NCBI GenBank assembly: GCA_023252335.1
Contig: JAJPEA010000003.1
Location: forward strand, 1 to 42,569
DNA from: Nitrosotalea sp.
GTDB taxonomy: Archaea > Thermoproteota > Nitrososphaeria > Nitrososphaerales > Nitrosopumilaceae
DNA length: 42,569 nt
Reading direction: 5' to 3'
In this document: one piece after another, positions 1-7,575 of the stretch
Position numbering within the stretch: position 1 is the stretch's first letter
Layout: every line of letters begins with the position of its first letter
Program-made: the position numbers and the translations under genes
Notes under the pieces: generated by a model
Databases searched by the model: none
What the model saw: the letters and a program-made list of their open reading frames with translations, nothing else
Told to the model about the DNA's origin: nothing

Positions 1-84
1 AATCATTCCAAGTGATACCAAGAACAGCGAGGCAAAGACTAGCGTAAGAAACCGATTGTGACTGTTACTACTTATCAGGTACAA
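1..84 (-). CDS. N-terminus of a probable exported/membrane protein (partial)
   Basis: On the minus strand the frame opening at TTG 84 stays open to the left edge for 28 codons. After about ten polar residues it gives a hydrophobic run (N-R-F-L-T-L-V-F-A-S-L-F-L-V-S-L-G-M-I) that looks like an archaeal signal peptide or first membrane helix. A TATA-like element (plus-strand 88-95) lies just before the TTG, too close for a leaderless TTG, so the true start is uncertain. A perfect 16-nt palindrome lies at 105-120. The body of the gene is outside the window and its product cannot be named. Confidence 0.38.
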   Translation of the reverse strand, partial: MYLISSNSHNRFLTLVFASLFLVSLGMI

Positions 85-425
85 TGACCATATATTGGAC
101 TTCGATATTCATATGAATATGCTACGAACATTATGTAAGACCGTTATACTTTCACCGTAAATGCACCGACAATCGTCCTGTCACATGGCAAATGAAATGC
201 ACAGTATCAACCATAACTTTGGTACCGTACCCAAAAGAAATGTCCTGCACAACAGTCTTCATGTTTACACACATTCGTACAGATCATGCAAACAGAAAAA
301 ATATCAATTACGCAAACACAGAGAGAAGAGTCTACATATTTTATAATCAATTAGAGAGAGTGTGTTAATCCTTGAACCCAATGCCTCCAAAACTTTATTT
401 CTTATATGAATGAAAATATGACATC
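85..425. other. Intergenic region without a convincing gene
   Basis: About 340 nt between the left-edge gene and the first plus-strand gene. It holds the palindrome at 105-120 and TATA-like elements near 394-410 that suit the start at 426. The 61-codon frame at 161-346 is His/Lys/Ser-rich, has no hydrophobic pattern or recognisable fold, and is treated as chance. No tRNA or other RNA gene was seen. Confidence 0.5.
105..120. promoter_or_regulatory. Perfect 16-nt palindrome, possible operator
   Basis: The bases ATATTCATATGAATAT read identically on both strands with no spacer. The site lies just upstream (minus-strand sense) of the TATA-like element of the left-edge gene. A dimeric helix-turn-helix or ribbon-helix-helix regulator could bind it; that role is inferred from position and symmetry alone. 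Confidence 0.35.
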
Positions 426-743
426 ATGAAAGGTTATTCTATCGGGCACAAACTGAAAGTAAGGATAGGAATTATAATATTTTCTATTTTCAGCATATTA
501 TTAGTAGATCAAATCATCGAAGTTTCAATAAACCAAATGCAATTTGAACAATGTGTCACACCTTCTCCGCCCCATGTATATCGAAGTATGTGTGAAAATA
601 TTTCTATTCCGTATCCTATTTGGATTTTGGAGTTTTCTATACTAGTTGGAGCAGGAATTTTGATTTTACTATCGAGTCTAAAAAGCAAACCACTAGTTCA
701 CTTTCAAATAAATCAACAAACTATCTATAACACGTCCACATAA
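426..743 (+). CDS. Small two-helix membrane protein, unknown
   Basis: 105 residues. Two hydrophobic segments, about residues 13-28 (G-I-I-I-F-S-I-F-S-I-L-L-V-D) and 67-84 (I-W-I-L-E-F-S-I-L-V-G-A-G-I-L-I-L-L), flank a roughly 35-residue loop with two cysteines (about 43 and 56) that could form a disulfide on the outer face. The ATG is preceded at 16-32 nt by A/T-rich TATA-like elements (394-410). It is followed at once by the start-less PEFG frame, so the two may be remains of one surface-protein locus. No family recognised; function unknown. Confidence 0.5.
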   Translation: MKGYSIGHKLKVRIGIIIFSIFSILLVDQIIEVSINQMQFEQCVTPSPPHVYRSMCENISIPYPIWILEFSILVGAGILILLSSLKSKPLVHFQINQQTIYNTST

Positions 744-760
744 TTCCACAAGACATATGA

Positions 761-1108
761 CTTGAGCAATTTGTAAATGTTGGTCATGATTGTGGCAATC
801 CAACAAATGCAAAAATTGAAACTGACTTTTTCGTTGTACTTGAATCTCAAAAATATAATTCAACCATGATGAATTTGGGTTTTTATGTGGTTGACTCTAG
901 ATACGAGCACTATTCTGAGCCCTTGCTTGATTGCACAAGTGCATCCCCCACAGTTGAAAAACAACTCGAATTAATAAGGGAACAAATGACTGTCATACAG
1001 CATAATGGATATTCGTCTGTGTCAACTCCGGAATTCCCATTTGCAATTCCAGTTTTGTTGGTAGGTACCATGTCATTAATTGTCTTTTACAGGATAAAGT
1101 CAAAATGA
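761..1108 (+). pseudogene. PEFG-CTERM-type surface protein fragment lacking a start
   Basis: The frame is open from codon 761 (after TGA 758-760) to 1108, 115 sense codons, and reads like protein throughout, with a Gly-His-Asp-Cys-Gly-Asn segment and a C-terminal P-E-F-P-F-A-I-P-V-L-L-V-G hydrophobic helix then R-I-K-S-K. This is the layout of the thaumarchaeal PEFG C-terminal sorting signal, with Pro in place of Gly. The first ATGs in frame are at 866 and 869, so about 35 coding-looking codons lie upstream with no ATG, GTG or TTG. Either the 5' part has been lost, or a short protein starts at 866. Its original role was probably cell-surface. Confidence 0.5.
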
Positions 1109-1152
1109 AAACAGTACATCTTTTGATAATTGACTATTTTTTTGACATATGG

Positions 1153-1166
1153 ATATATACTAAAAG
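1153..1166 (+). promoter_or_regulatory. TATA box of the response-regulator gene
   Basis: ATATATACTAAAAG sits 18-31 nt before TTG 1184, the spacing expected for an archaeal promoter giving a leaderless or near-leaderless transcript. It supports starting the receiver protein at 1184 rather than at the upstream frame opening at 1130, which precedes the box. Confidence 0.5.
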
Positions 1167-1183
1167 ATCTAAACCTGTCTTGG

Positions 1184-1555
1184 TTGACTAAGATTCTTTT
1201 TGTAGATGATGAACATGACATTCTAAAAGCAATCTCACGTGGTTTGACCAGTAAGGGAATTGATGTAGATACTTATGACAACCCAATAGACGCTTTGAAG
1301 AATTTCAGACCAAAAACGTATGATCTTATCTTGTTAGATGTGAAATTACCTCAAATGAGTGGGTTTGAATTGTATGAAAAAATAAAAGAGATTGATTTTG
1401 AAGCCAAGATCTATTTTCTTTCAGCATTTGAATTTCTAGAGGTGCCAAACAATATTGTACCAAACCTAGGAGGAACGAACTTTCTTAGAAAGCCCATCAC
1501 AATAAAACAACTAGTTGAATTGATAAGTTCTAACATTAGTAACAATGCACGCTAA
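1184..1555 (+). CDS. Stand-alone response regulator receiver (CheY-like)
   Basis: 123 residues from TTG 1184, a single REC domain with no output domain. Visible features: the acidic pair in F-V-D-D-E (about residues 7-10), phospho-acceptor Asp52 in L-L-D-V-K-L-P, Ser80 in L-S-A and Lys103 in R-K-P. It should accept a phosphoryl group from a histidine kinase; the kinase gene begins 56 nt downstream on the same strand, so they are probably a cognate pair. With no DNA-binding domain it probably acts by protein contact or as part of a phosphorelay. The frame is open back to 1130, but the extra residues are not receiver-like and precede the TATA box. Confidence 0.88.
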   Translation: MTKILFVDDEHDILKAISRGLTSKGIDVDTYDNPIDALKNFRPKTYDLILLDVKLPQMSGFELYEKIKEIDFEAKIYFLSAFEFLEVPNNIVPNLGGTNFLRKPITIKQLVELISSNISNNAR

Positions 1556-1611
1556 TTAAAAATTAAAGCCTTACAAAGACCTAAATTTTTGAACCCATAG
1601 CCATAATTGAT

Positions 1612-3411
1612 ATGTCTGATGAAAAAAAATCTAAATTGTCACAAATCAATTTATCGAAGGAAATTTTACTTATCATAACAATCCTGGCAGTAACCATTAT
1701 TTTATCAATTATTACATATCAATATTCCAATACTAGCGCATCCCAAATACTAGAATTATCTGAAAATGAGATAAGAGCCGAGGCTAAGATCCAATCACAC
1801 CATATTGCAAACGAGTTTGCGACAAAGGTTGGAGTAATTACCTCTAACTTGGAAATAATTTCGCATTCAAAAACGATATTAAATAAAGATGTGCCTGATT
1901 CAGTTCCACTTTTCAACTCTGCGCAAAAATCTACTGCTGACCTTACAGGAGTATATGCATGGATAGGAAAGGATGGCAAATTATTATGGACTACAGCGGG
2001 CATGAAAAATATTGGAACCGACGTAAGTAACGGAGATTATTACTCAAAACCTAAACAAACTCTTATGCCTTATTATAGCAATACAATTGAAGTAAAGAAT
2101 GGTACCCTAGCTTTAACTATCAGTTACCCTATTTTCACAAATGATTCAGACAAGGCTAATTCGTTTAATGGCGTAATAGTTGCAGGAGTTCCAATAAGTA
2201 AGCTTGGGCAATTTGCTAAAGATAATCTAGCCCCGGGATACGAAAATAGTCTAGGTTTAATGGATAAAGGGGGAATACTTCTTTACAGTAGTAATTCTAC
2301 TACTTCCAACACAAAGTTTATTGGAAAAAACATTTTTGGAAAAGAAATTCAATCAGTAATTCCATCAGATATTAAAGATCAGTTCAATACATTTGTGCGA
2401 AATTCATTAAATGGTCAGACTGGATACGTGGATTTTTCATATATGGGAAAAACCACCACTATAGCATATGATCCGATAAAGATTGGAAATGATAGTTTTG
2501 GTGTGATATACGTATCAGCCCCCCATGACTTTACGTTAAACGCTGTAGCACTTGCTGAACAACCAAGACTAGTAAACCTGATCAGTATTGTTATTGTTGG
2601 ATTAATTACTGTACTAATCGCAGTAATTTTATTTACATGGAATAATCGACTCAAAAAGTTAGTCGAGGACAGGACTCGAGATTTGAAGCTCACTAATGAC
2701 TCATTAAAAGAAGCAAATGATCATTTAATAGCCCTTGAAAAGATGGAGAGAGAATTTATCAACATTGCTGCCCATGAATTAAAAACACCGGTGCAATCAG
2801 TTGTTTTAATGAGTGAAGAAATTGAGGAGAATCTTAAAAAGGAGAGTGAAAAAATAAATCTCTCACGAGATTATGCTGAAATTATTGTTAGAAACACCAA
2901 ACGAATCTCTGGACTTATCAATTCGTTGCTAATGGTATCGAAACTAGAGCATAGGAAATTCCAATTAAATGAAGAAAAAATAAACCTCCAAGAAAAGATC
3001 TTAAAAGTTATCGAAGAGATACGACCGCTTGTAGGCAAAGAACAAGATGTAAAGATTGTATTTAATCCACAGTCTACTGGTAATATTCTAGTAAACGCTG
3101 ACAAGAATATGCTATATGAAGTGATCTCCAACCTGTTAGTAAACGCAATCAAATTTACAAAGCATGGAATAATTGAGATAAATGTATCCAGCAAAGATGG
3201 TTACGCACTAGTAGCAATTCGAGATACTGGTGTTGGCATATCGCCAGAAATAGCGGGTACATTATTTGGCAAGTTTATTTCAACACAGGGTACGGGCTTG
3301 GGCCTTTTTATTTCAAAGAACATAATAGAAATGCATGGTGGTAAGATTTGGGCTGAGAATAATTCAGATGGTAAGGGTGCAACGTTCTTCTTTACTCTAC
3401 AGCTCGTATAA
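1612..3411 (+). CDS. Membrane sensor histidine kinase with extracytoplasmic dCache domain
   Basis: 599 residues. Helix 1 at about 17-38, an extracytoplasmic region of about 280 residues resembling dCache_1 (A-W-I-G-K-D-G-K-L-L-W..., Y-P-I-F, a second lobe around G-Y-V-D-F), helix 2 at about 320-344, a coiled-coil linker, then HisKA with the phospho-accepting His388 in A-A-H-E-L-K-T-P. The ATPase domain shows an N box (N-L-L-V-N-A-I-K), G1 box D-T-G-V-G-I and G2 box G-T-G-L-G-L. dCache domains usually bind small extracellular ligands such as amino acids; the ligand here is unknown. It probably signals to the receiver encoded just upstream. Confidence 0.93.
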   Translation: MSDEKKSKLSQINLSKEILLIITILAVTIILSIITYQYSNTSASQILELSENEIRAEAKIQSHHIANEFATKVGVITSNLEIISHSKTILNKDVPDSVPLFNSAQKSTADLTGVYAWIGKDGKLLWTTAGMKNIGTDVSNGDYYSKPKQTLMPYYSNTIEVKNGTLALTISYPIFTNDSDKANSFNGVIVAGVPISKLGQFAKDNLAPGYENSLGLMDKGGILLYSSNSTTSNTKFIGKNIFGKEIQSVIPSDIKDQFNTFVRNSLNGQTGYVDFSYMGKTTTIAYDPIKIGNDSFGVIYVSAPHDFTLNAVALAEQPRLVNLISIVIVGLITVLIAVILFTWNNRLKKLVEDRTRDLKLTNDSLKEANDHLIALEKMEREFINIAAHELKTPVQSVVLMSEEIEENLKKESEKINLSRDYAEIIVRNTKRISGLINSLLMVSKLEHRKFQLNEEKINLQEKILKVIEEIRPLVGKEQDVKIVFNPQSTGNILVNADKNMLYEVISNLLVNAIKFTKHGIIEINVSSKDGYALVAIRDTGVGISPEIAGTLFGKFISTQGTGLGLFISKNIIEMHGGKIWAENNSDGKGATFFFTLQLV

Positions 3412-3641
3412 AAAACACGAGTGAAAAGATATTTGAGATTTCGACGAGTCCCGGTCGTATTGGACCGCCGCAGGACAATGCCGAGTATGTCGAGTTCCGT
3501 TTCTTGGAACGCAAGGACTATCTGCTACAAGTAACTAAACTACCTGACGAAACAACTGCATCAGGTAAATTTATGTACACATGGAACCAAAAAATGTACT
3601 GTACAGTAGCGTGTCCGGCCCGAATCACCATTTTAATCTAG
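3375..3641 (+). pseudogene. Coding-looking frame without a start codon, GC-rich
   Basis: After TAA 3372-3374 the frame is open to TAG 3639-3641. From about 3420 it reads like a folded protein: E-K-I-F-E-I-S-T-S-P-G-R-I-G-P-P, then E-Y-V-E-F-R-F-L-E-R-K-D-Y-L-L-Q-V-T-K-L-P, then W-N-Q-K-M-Y-C-T-V-A-C-P-A. No ATG, GTG or TTG occurs in frame before TTG 3504. Codons are GC-richer (CCG, GTC, CGC, GAC) than in the neighbouring kinase. It may be a decayed or 5'-truncated gene, one with an unusual start, or a 45-residue product from 3504. No family recognised. Confidence 0.35.
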
Positions 3642-3699
3642 AAAGATTCCACACCAATTTTTTATGTCACTTTATTAACGACGGACAATAAATGTAGAC

Positions 3700-3801
3700 A
3701 TGAGCACTACGGATGATCCTGCTGTAGCACTACTCAGGCAGATGCTTGACCAGCTAAAGCAGGTAAATGACAAGCTTGACAAAATAATCTCGCAAATTTA
3801 A
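3700..3801 (+). CDS. 33-residue helical peptide, unknown
   Basis: ATG 3700 to TAA 3801 encodes 33 residues, beginning M-S-T-T-D-D-P-A-V-A and continuing with a heptad-like L-L-R-Q-M-L-D-Q-L-K-Q-V-N-D-K-L-D-K-I-I pattern that should form an amphipathic helix or coiled coil. It lies alone between the start-less frame and the convergent small heat-shock gene. The regular hydrophobic spacing argues for a real gene; function unknown. Confidence 0.5.
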   Translation: MSTTDDPAVALLRQMLDQLKQVNDKLDKIISQI

Positions 3802-3850
3802 GGGGCCCGGCTGCCACGGCATGCGTGTACCGGTCTCTTACCCCTCCCTA

Positions 3851-4282
3851 CTATTTTGAAACTCTTGTGCGATCTGCCACATCCTTGCTTTTCTTGGTAG
3901 CAGCCCTCTTCTTGACAAAGACCAGCTCAAGAATAGAGTTGTTTGAGATTGCAGACTTGAGGTAGATGCTGCCGGAGGGTGTACTACACGGGATCTCCTT
4001 CCTGAACACACGGCCAAGGCCTGTAATCTCGATAGCAAGTATGCCATCCCGTACCTCGTACCAAAAGTCCTCCTCTCTTATGCCCGCAAGTGTGGCAATA
4101 ATGCGTATCTTGTTTCCCTTTCTTATTACGTCTATGAGAGGCTTGTCTACCACGCGGGGAGGATATGTTTTTTTGGGAGCCGGCATGTCCTCAGGGAGGC
4201 CAGCAGAGGATCTGACTGATACATTTACCAAGGGTGAGAGGAGGTCATCAAGTGTCCTTGCAATGTCTTCTATTATGCCCAT
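3851..4282 (-). CDS. Small heat-shock protein, Hsp20/alpha-crystallin family
   Basis: 143 residues from ATG 4282. The alpha-crystallin fold is visible as D-V-I-R-K-G-N-K-I-R-I-I-A-T-L-A-G-I, then E-E-D-F-W-Y-E-V-R-D-G-I-L-A-I-E-I, then R-V-F-R-K-E-I-P-C, S-I-Y-L-K-S-A-I-S-N-N-S-I-L-E-L-V-F, with a short Lys/Arg-rich tail. These ATP-independent chaperones hold unfolding proteins. The frame extends to TTG 4291, but the TATA-like TTTTTAAG at plus 4306-4313 is about 24 nt from ATG 4282, which favours that start. The domain is divergent and the usual C-terminal I-x-I motif is not obvious. The gene is GC-richer than its surroundings. Confidence 0.78.
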   Translation of the reverse strand: MGIIEDIARTLDDLLSPLVNVSVRSSAGLPEDMPAPKKTYPPRVVDKPLIDVIRKGNKIRIIATLAGIREEDFWYEVRDGILAIEITGLGRVFRKEIPCSTPSGSIYLKSAISNNSILELVFVKKRAATKKSKDVADRTRVSK

Positions 4283-4291
4283 GGTATACAA

Positions 4292-4635
4292 TACACCGTT
4301 TCTGCTTAAAAATTGAGTACATACATGTCTACGGACCGGGACCTCTTTTTGATACGGGATGAAATCCGGTTAGAAATTGACATAGCATGTCTTGGTCATC
4401 AGAATGACACTTGACGCGGATCACAAACCATATTTTTAAAACAATAATGTGAAATCATATTTCTGTAAAAAGTTACTTTTTTAGGTTTGAATTGACTCGA
4501 GACAGCGTTTGACCAACGAGTCTTGCTAGAACATAAGAAAATTGTAGGACGAATGTTGAACGATCTCATAGTAGAATAATTCATTTTTTTCCTACGCACC
4601 TTTTTTAAACTAAAATGAATCCAGTCTAGAACAAT
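4292..4635. other. Intergenic region with a short ORF and promoter elements
   Basis: It contains the hsp20 TATA-like site (4306-4313), a 29-codon frame at 4325-4414, an inverted repeat GACTCG (4494-4499) / CGAGTC (4517-4522), and a T-rich TATA-like TTTTTTAAAC at 4601-4610, 26-35 nt before the spherulin start. The minus-strand frame at 4399-4599 is not protein-like. GC content falls from the hsp20 patch back to genome level here. Confidence 0.5.
4325..4414 (+). CDS. Possible 29-residue peptide
   Basis: ATG 4325 to TGA 4414 reads M-S-T-D-R-D-L-F-L-I-R-D-E-I-R-L-E-I-D-I-A-C-L-G-H-Q-N-D-T, charged and amphipathic. Its first residues resemble the start of the 33-residue peptide at 3700. It could be a real micro-protein, the stub of a longer lost gene, or chance. 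It overlaps the upstream region of hsp20 divergently. Confidence 0.25.
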   Translation: MSTDRDLFLIRDEIRLEIDIACLGHQNDT

Positions 4636-6363
4636 ATGCTGATAAAATTACAAGGAACATTTTTCTGCGCTCTTGTTATCATGATAATTTTTACCACAAC
4701 GGTAATTGCAAACCCCCATCATGCATTTGCAACTCCATCAATTGGAATCATGATACCATTATATTCACACCATGAAAGTAACTGGCCTCAAGTACTTCAA
4801 GAAAAAAATGCCCACCCATCAGTACCAATTGTTGTTATAATCAATCCCAATAATGGTCCTGACTCGTCTATTGATTCAAACCTCATATCTTCAGTAAAAC
4901 AGATGCAGGCAGCTGGAATTGTCGTTATAGGATATGATGATACTGGATATTGTGGACGAAGTGCCGATGATGTAGAATCAGATGCAATGTCATACTACAA
5001 CTGGTATAAAGTAAATGGAATCTTCTTTGATGACATGGCAAATGGCTCAGGATGTGAATCATACTATACGGATCTTACAAATTATGTGCATTCTCATGGA
5101 ATGCCACTGACTGTTGGAAATCCTGGAACTAGGACATTGTCAAGCTATGTTGGAAGTGTAGACAACTTGGTCATATATGAGAAGACAGGTTTGCCAACCC
5201 TGTCAACACTCTTGTCAAATACCTTCAATGGTGAAAATCCTGCATCCAACTTTTCCATCATGGCATTAGGAGTAAGATTACCCAGTGTGAGTTACATAAC
5301 TAGCAACTTGAGTCATGTAGGTTACATATACATCACTGATGCTAGAGGTTCCAATCCCTATGATGTATTACCATCATACTTTAGCACCGAAGTGGCAGAT
5401 CTTGACACCGATTCTGGCACAACTGCTACTATACCATCTGCTCCATCTGGACTAACTTCCTCAGCATCTTCATCATCACAGATCAATCTATCCTGGACTG
5501 CACCATCAAACAATGGTGGTTCTACCATAGCAGGATATGAAATTGACAGGCCTACAAATGGCAGTTCAACATGGTCTGTACTAATTGGAAATACTGCATC
5601 AACAGATACCACATACTCTGATACTGGCCTTGTAGCAAATACCACTTACACTTATCGCATATCTGCAATAAATGCAATCGGCACAAGCTCTCCATCTAAT
5701 ACAACATCTGCTACCACCCAAAGCAGATCTGCTGGTGGTGGGTCTACTTCAGGTACCATTGTACTCAACAATGTACAATATACCTCTGGCACTGTCTCTT
5801 CATCAAACCAGCTAACACTATCAAACTTTACAGTTGGTACTGGTAACAGTAATCTACTTGTAGTTGGAGTAAGTGCAAACAACAACACTGTGACGTCGAT
5901 AACATTTGGCGGAATGCCCCTTAAAATGAGAACAATGTCATTTTACAACAATGATGCCGAGTTCTGGTATCTCAAGAAACCAAACGGAACAGGAGACATT
6001 GTAGTTACCATGGCAGGACCAACACAGGCAGTAGCTGGTGCTTACTCTTTTTCGGGTGTAAACCAAGCAAACCCCATAGCTACTACAGCCAAGAATCACA
6101 ATACCTCTGTTGGCAGCCCTCATATTTCTATCACTACAAAGTATGATGACGACTTGGTCCTTGACCTGCCATCAATATGGGGTGGTATGACACTTGGTTC
6201 TCCAACTTGGACGCAACAGTGGAATGTAAACGTACCAAACGAGATAACTGGTGCATCTAGTTCTACAACGGTGCCATCGGCTACAACTGTAACATGCAAA
6301 TGGGCTGCAAGCAGTAAAGATTTGTGGGATGATGTAGCAATTGAGATTAACGCTGCAAGATAA
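4636..6363 (+). CDS. Secreted spherulin-4-like (GH135-type) protein with FN3 and C-terminal beta domain
   Basis: 575 residues. Signal peptide about 1-31 (hydrophobic F-F-C-A-L-V-I-M-I-I-F, cleavage near H-A-F-A). A spherulin-4-like TIM-barrel domain follows at about 34-250, with I-I-N-P-N-N-G-P (about 67-74), G-Y-D-D-T-G-Y (about 98-104) and G-I-F-F-D-D-M-A (about 127-134); acidic residues in such positions are catalytic in the fungal Sph3 (GH135) glycosidases. Then a fibronectin type III domain at about 265-358 and a Ser/Thr/Asn-rich beta-sandwich-like region at about 372-575. Probable role: binding or hydrolysis of an extracellular polysaccharide. No PEFG tail is present, so it may be released. 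Substrate unknown. Confidence 0.8.
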   Translation: MLIKLQGTFFCALVIMIIFTTTVIANPHHAFATPSIGIMIPLYSHHESNWPQVLQEKNAHPSVPIVVIINPNNGPDSSIDSNLISSVKQMQAAGIVVIGYDDTGYCGRSADDVESDAMSYYNWYKVNGIFFDDMANGSGCESYYTDLTNYVHSHGMPLTVGNPGTRTLSSYVGSVDNLVIYEKTGLPTLSTLLSNTFNGENPASNFSIMALGVRLPSVSYITSNLSHVGYIYITDARGSNPYDVLPSYFSTEVADLDTDSGTTATIPSAPSGLTSSASSSSQINLSWTAPSNNGGSTIAGYEIDRPTNGSSTWSVLIGNTASTDTTYSDTGLVANTTYTYRISAINAIGTSSPSNTTSATTQSRSAGGGSTSGTIVLNNVQYTSGTVSSSNQLTLSNFTVGTGNSNLLVVGVSANNNTVTSITFGGMPLKMRTMSFYNNDAEFWYLKKPNGTGDIVVTMAGPTQAVAGAYSFSGVNQANPIATTAKNHNTSVGSPHISITTKYDDDLVLDLPSIWGGMTLGSPTWTQQWNVNVPNEITGASSSTTVPSATTVTCKWAASSKDLWDDVAIEINAAR

Positions 6364-6442
6364 TTTTATCTTGGTCTTTTAAAACAACTCAACTGGTGTG
6401 TCCCAAGACGTGTCTTTTTCAGGTATTGTTTACAATACACTA

Positions 6443-6769
6443 TCAAGTTTGAGAAACCATGTTTACCAGACTGACTGCCCCTTGGGTTGGCGTGTCATTG
6501 AAGAAGGTACTTACAACGTAATAGTACAGTCCAAATGCTAATGCACCAAGTTTTGATTTGTCTAGGCCTCCAAGAAAATCAGTAGTGACTATTTTACCGC
6601 TGTCCGCATTGATCTGCACTACTTTGGTTACCGGTTGATTTTTTTCCATGGTGACGCTAACATGCCACTCATTTCCCTTTAGCATTGCCGAGCAATTAAT
6701 CACATCTATCTTGTTGTGCGTGAGATAGTTTATTGCGATCTCTTTTGCCATTTCTTCATCAATTTTCAA
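6443..6769 (-). CDS. PepSY-like small protein, unknown
   Basis: 108 residues, ATG 6769. The N-terminal part pairs an amphipathic helix (E-E-M-A-K-E-I-A-I-N-Y-L) with strands E-W-H-V-S-V-T-M and V-V-Q-I-N-A-D-S-G-K-I-V, an arrangement reminiscent of PepSY/YpeB domains, where the D-x-x-T/S-G-K-I/V turn is typical. The C-terminus is more hydrophobic (L-G-A-L-A-F-G-L-Y-Y-Y-V-V-S). No signal peptide is seen. It converges on the spherulin gene, 79 nt apart. Family assignment is tentative. Confidence 0.6.
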   Translation of the reverse strand: MKIDEEMAKEIAINYLTHNKIDVINCSAMLKGNEWHVSVTMEKNQPVTKVVQINADSGKIVTTDFLGGLDKSKLGALAFGLYYYVVSTFFNDTPTQGAVSLVNMVSQT

Positions 6770-6958
6770 TGTTGCATAATACAGGTTTTTGCATGATAAA
6801 AGACAGAATATGTCTTATGATGAGACAATCAATTTTGTCGTTTTGATAAAAGACATCTGCACTGTGTGAAAATATGCAGTTAACTCATTACAGACAAACT
6901 CCATTATTAAATGATTGAACAGAAATTGCTAAATTACTAGGATGGCAAGAAAATAACA

Positions 6959-7156
6959 ATGAGTTTTGAAGGGATAGACATACAGATTGAACGATGTACA
7001 AAGAAAATTAATGAAAAAAATGAGTTGCTAAAAGATCCAAACCTTACTCCAGATGCAAAAAAGAAACTCGAGTCAGAGATCAAAAATATGACCCTTGAAA
7101 GAAACAAGTGGAAGATGAAGAAAAATGATCTGTTTACTACCAGACACAAGAAATAG
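6959..7156 (+). CDS. Small charged coiled-coil protein, unknown
   Basis: 65 residues from ATG 6959, almost all charged or polar: I-E-R-C-T-K-K-I-N-E-K-N-E-L-L, a D-P-N-L-T-P-D-A-K-K-K-L turn, then L-E-S-E-I-K-N-M-T-L-E-R-N-K-W-K-M-K-K. This predicts a helical hairpin or coiled coil. It is first in a run of four very small plus-strand genes before thrS. No family recognised. Confidence 0.55.
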   Translation: MSFEGIDIQIERCTKKINEKNELLKDPNLTPDAKKKLESEIKNMTLERNKWKMKKNDLFTTRHKK

Positions 7157-7277
7157 GATGTATTTACTTGACAGGTTGACAAACTGCTGATAATAATATA
7201 TTTTCAAAATCATATAATCTGAGACGGATTTTTATTAGATGACCATTCCATAATGGTACAATGGTGCAACATGCATA

Positions 7278-7463
7278 ATGGATAGTTGGATTTATCCGCT
7301 GCTTCTTAGTTTGATAGGTGGACCTGCAGCGATAGTTTTTAGACGTTGGTATAGCAAGAAAGGTGATGATACTACGAGCAAGTTTAGAGATGCAGGCACC
7401 TATGTGCGTGATGATTCTTTGTACTCGTATGATGACAAGAAAAAAGACTCTCAAGAAAAATAA
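7278..7463 (+). CDS. Small membrane-anchored protein, unknown
   Basis: 61 residues: one N-terminal hydrophobic segment (W-I-Y-P-L-L-L-S-L-I-G-G-P-A-A-I-V-F, about 4-21), then R-R-W-Y-S-K-K and a hydrophilic tail rich in Asp, Lys and Ser. A single-pass anchor with a cytoplasmic tail fits the positive charges after the helix. It lies between two other tiny plus-strand genes with no overlap. Function unknown. Confidence 0.5.
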   Translation: MDSWIYPLLLSLIGGPAAIVFRRWYSKKGDDTTSKFRDAGTYVRDDSLYSYDDKKKDSQEK

Positions 7464-7575
7464 TTTCAATTGATTCCAGAGCATATCCGAATTTGGTACG
7501 AATGTTATGAAATACAAATTAACGCATATGGGAATGACGCAACCGTTTTTATAATTGCAAATTAGCAAATCAGCA

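Noticed and set aside
2..61. Plus-strand end of a possible gene entering from the left
   Set aside because: Nineteen codons of polar text only; the opposite strand shows a clear signal-peptide-like start over the same bases.
161..346. 61-codon plus-strand frame in the left intergenic region
   Set aside because: Polar, His/Lys-rich, no predicted fold and no suitable promoter; likely chance.
3801..3845. Possible bidirectional terminator hairpin between the 33-residue peptide gene and hsp20
   Set aside because: AGGGG and CCCCT are only 5-nt arms with a 35-nt loop; too weak to call.
4399..4599. 66-codon minus-strand frame
   Set aside because: Lies in an A/T-rich promoter region; no fold pattern.
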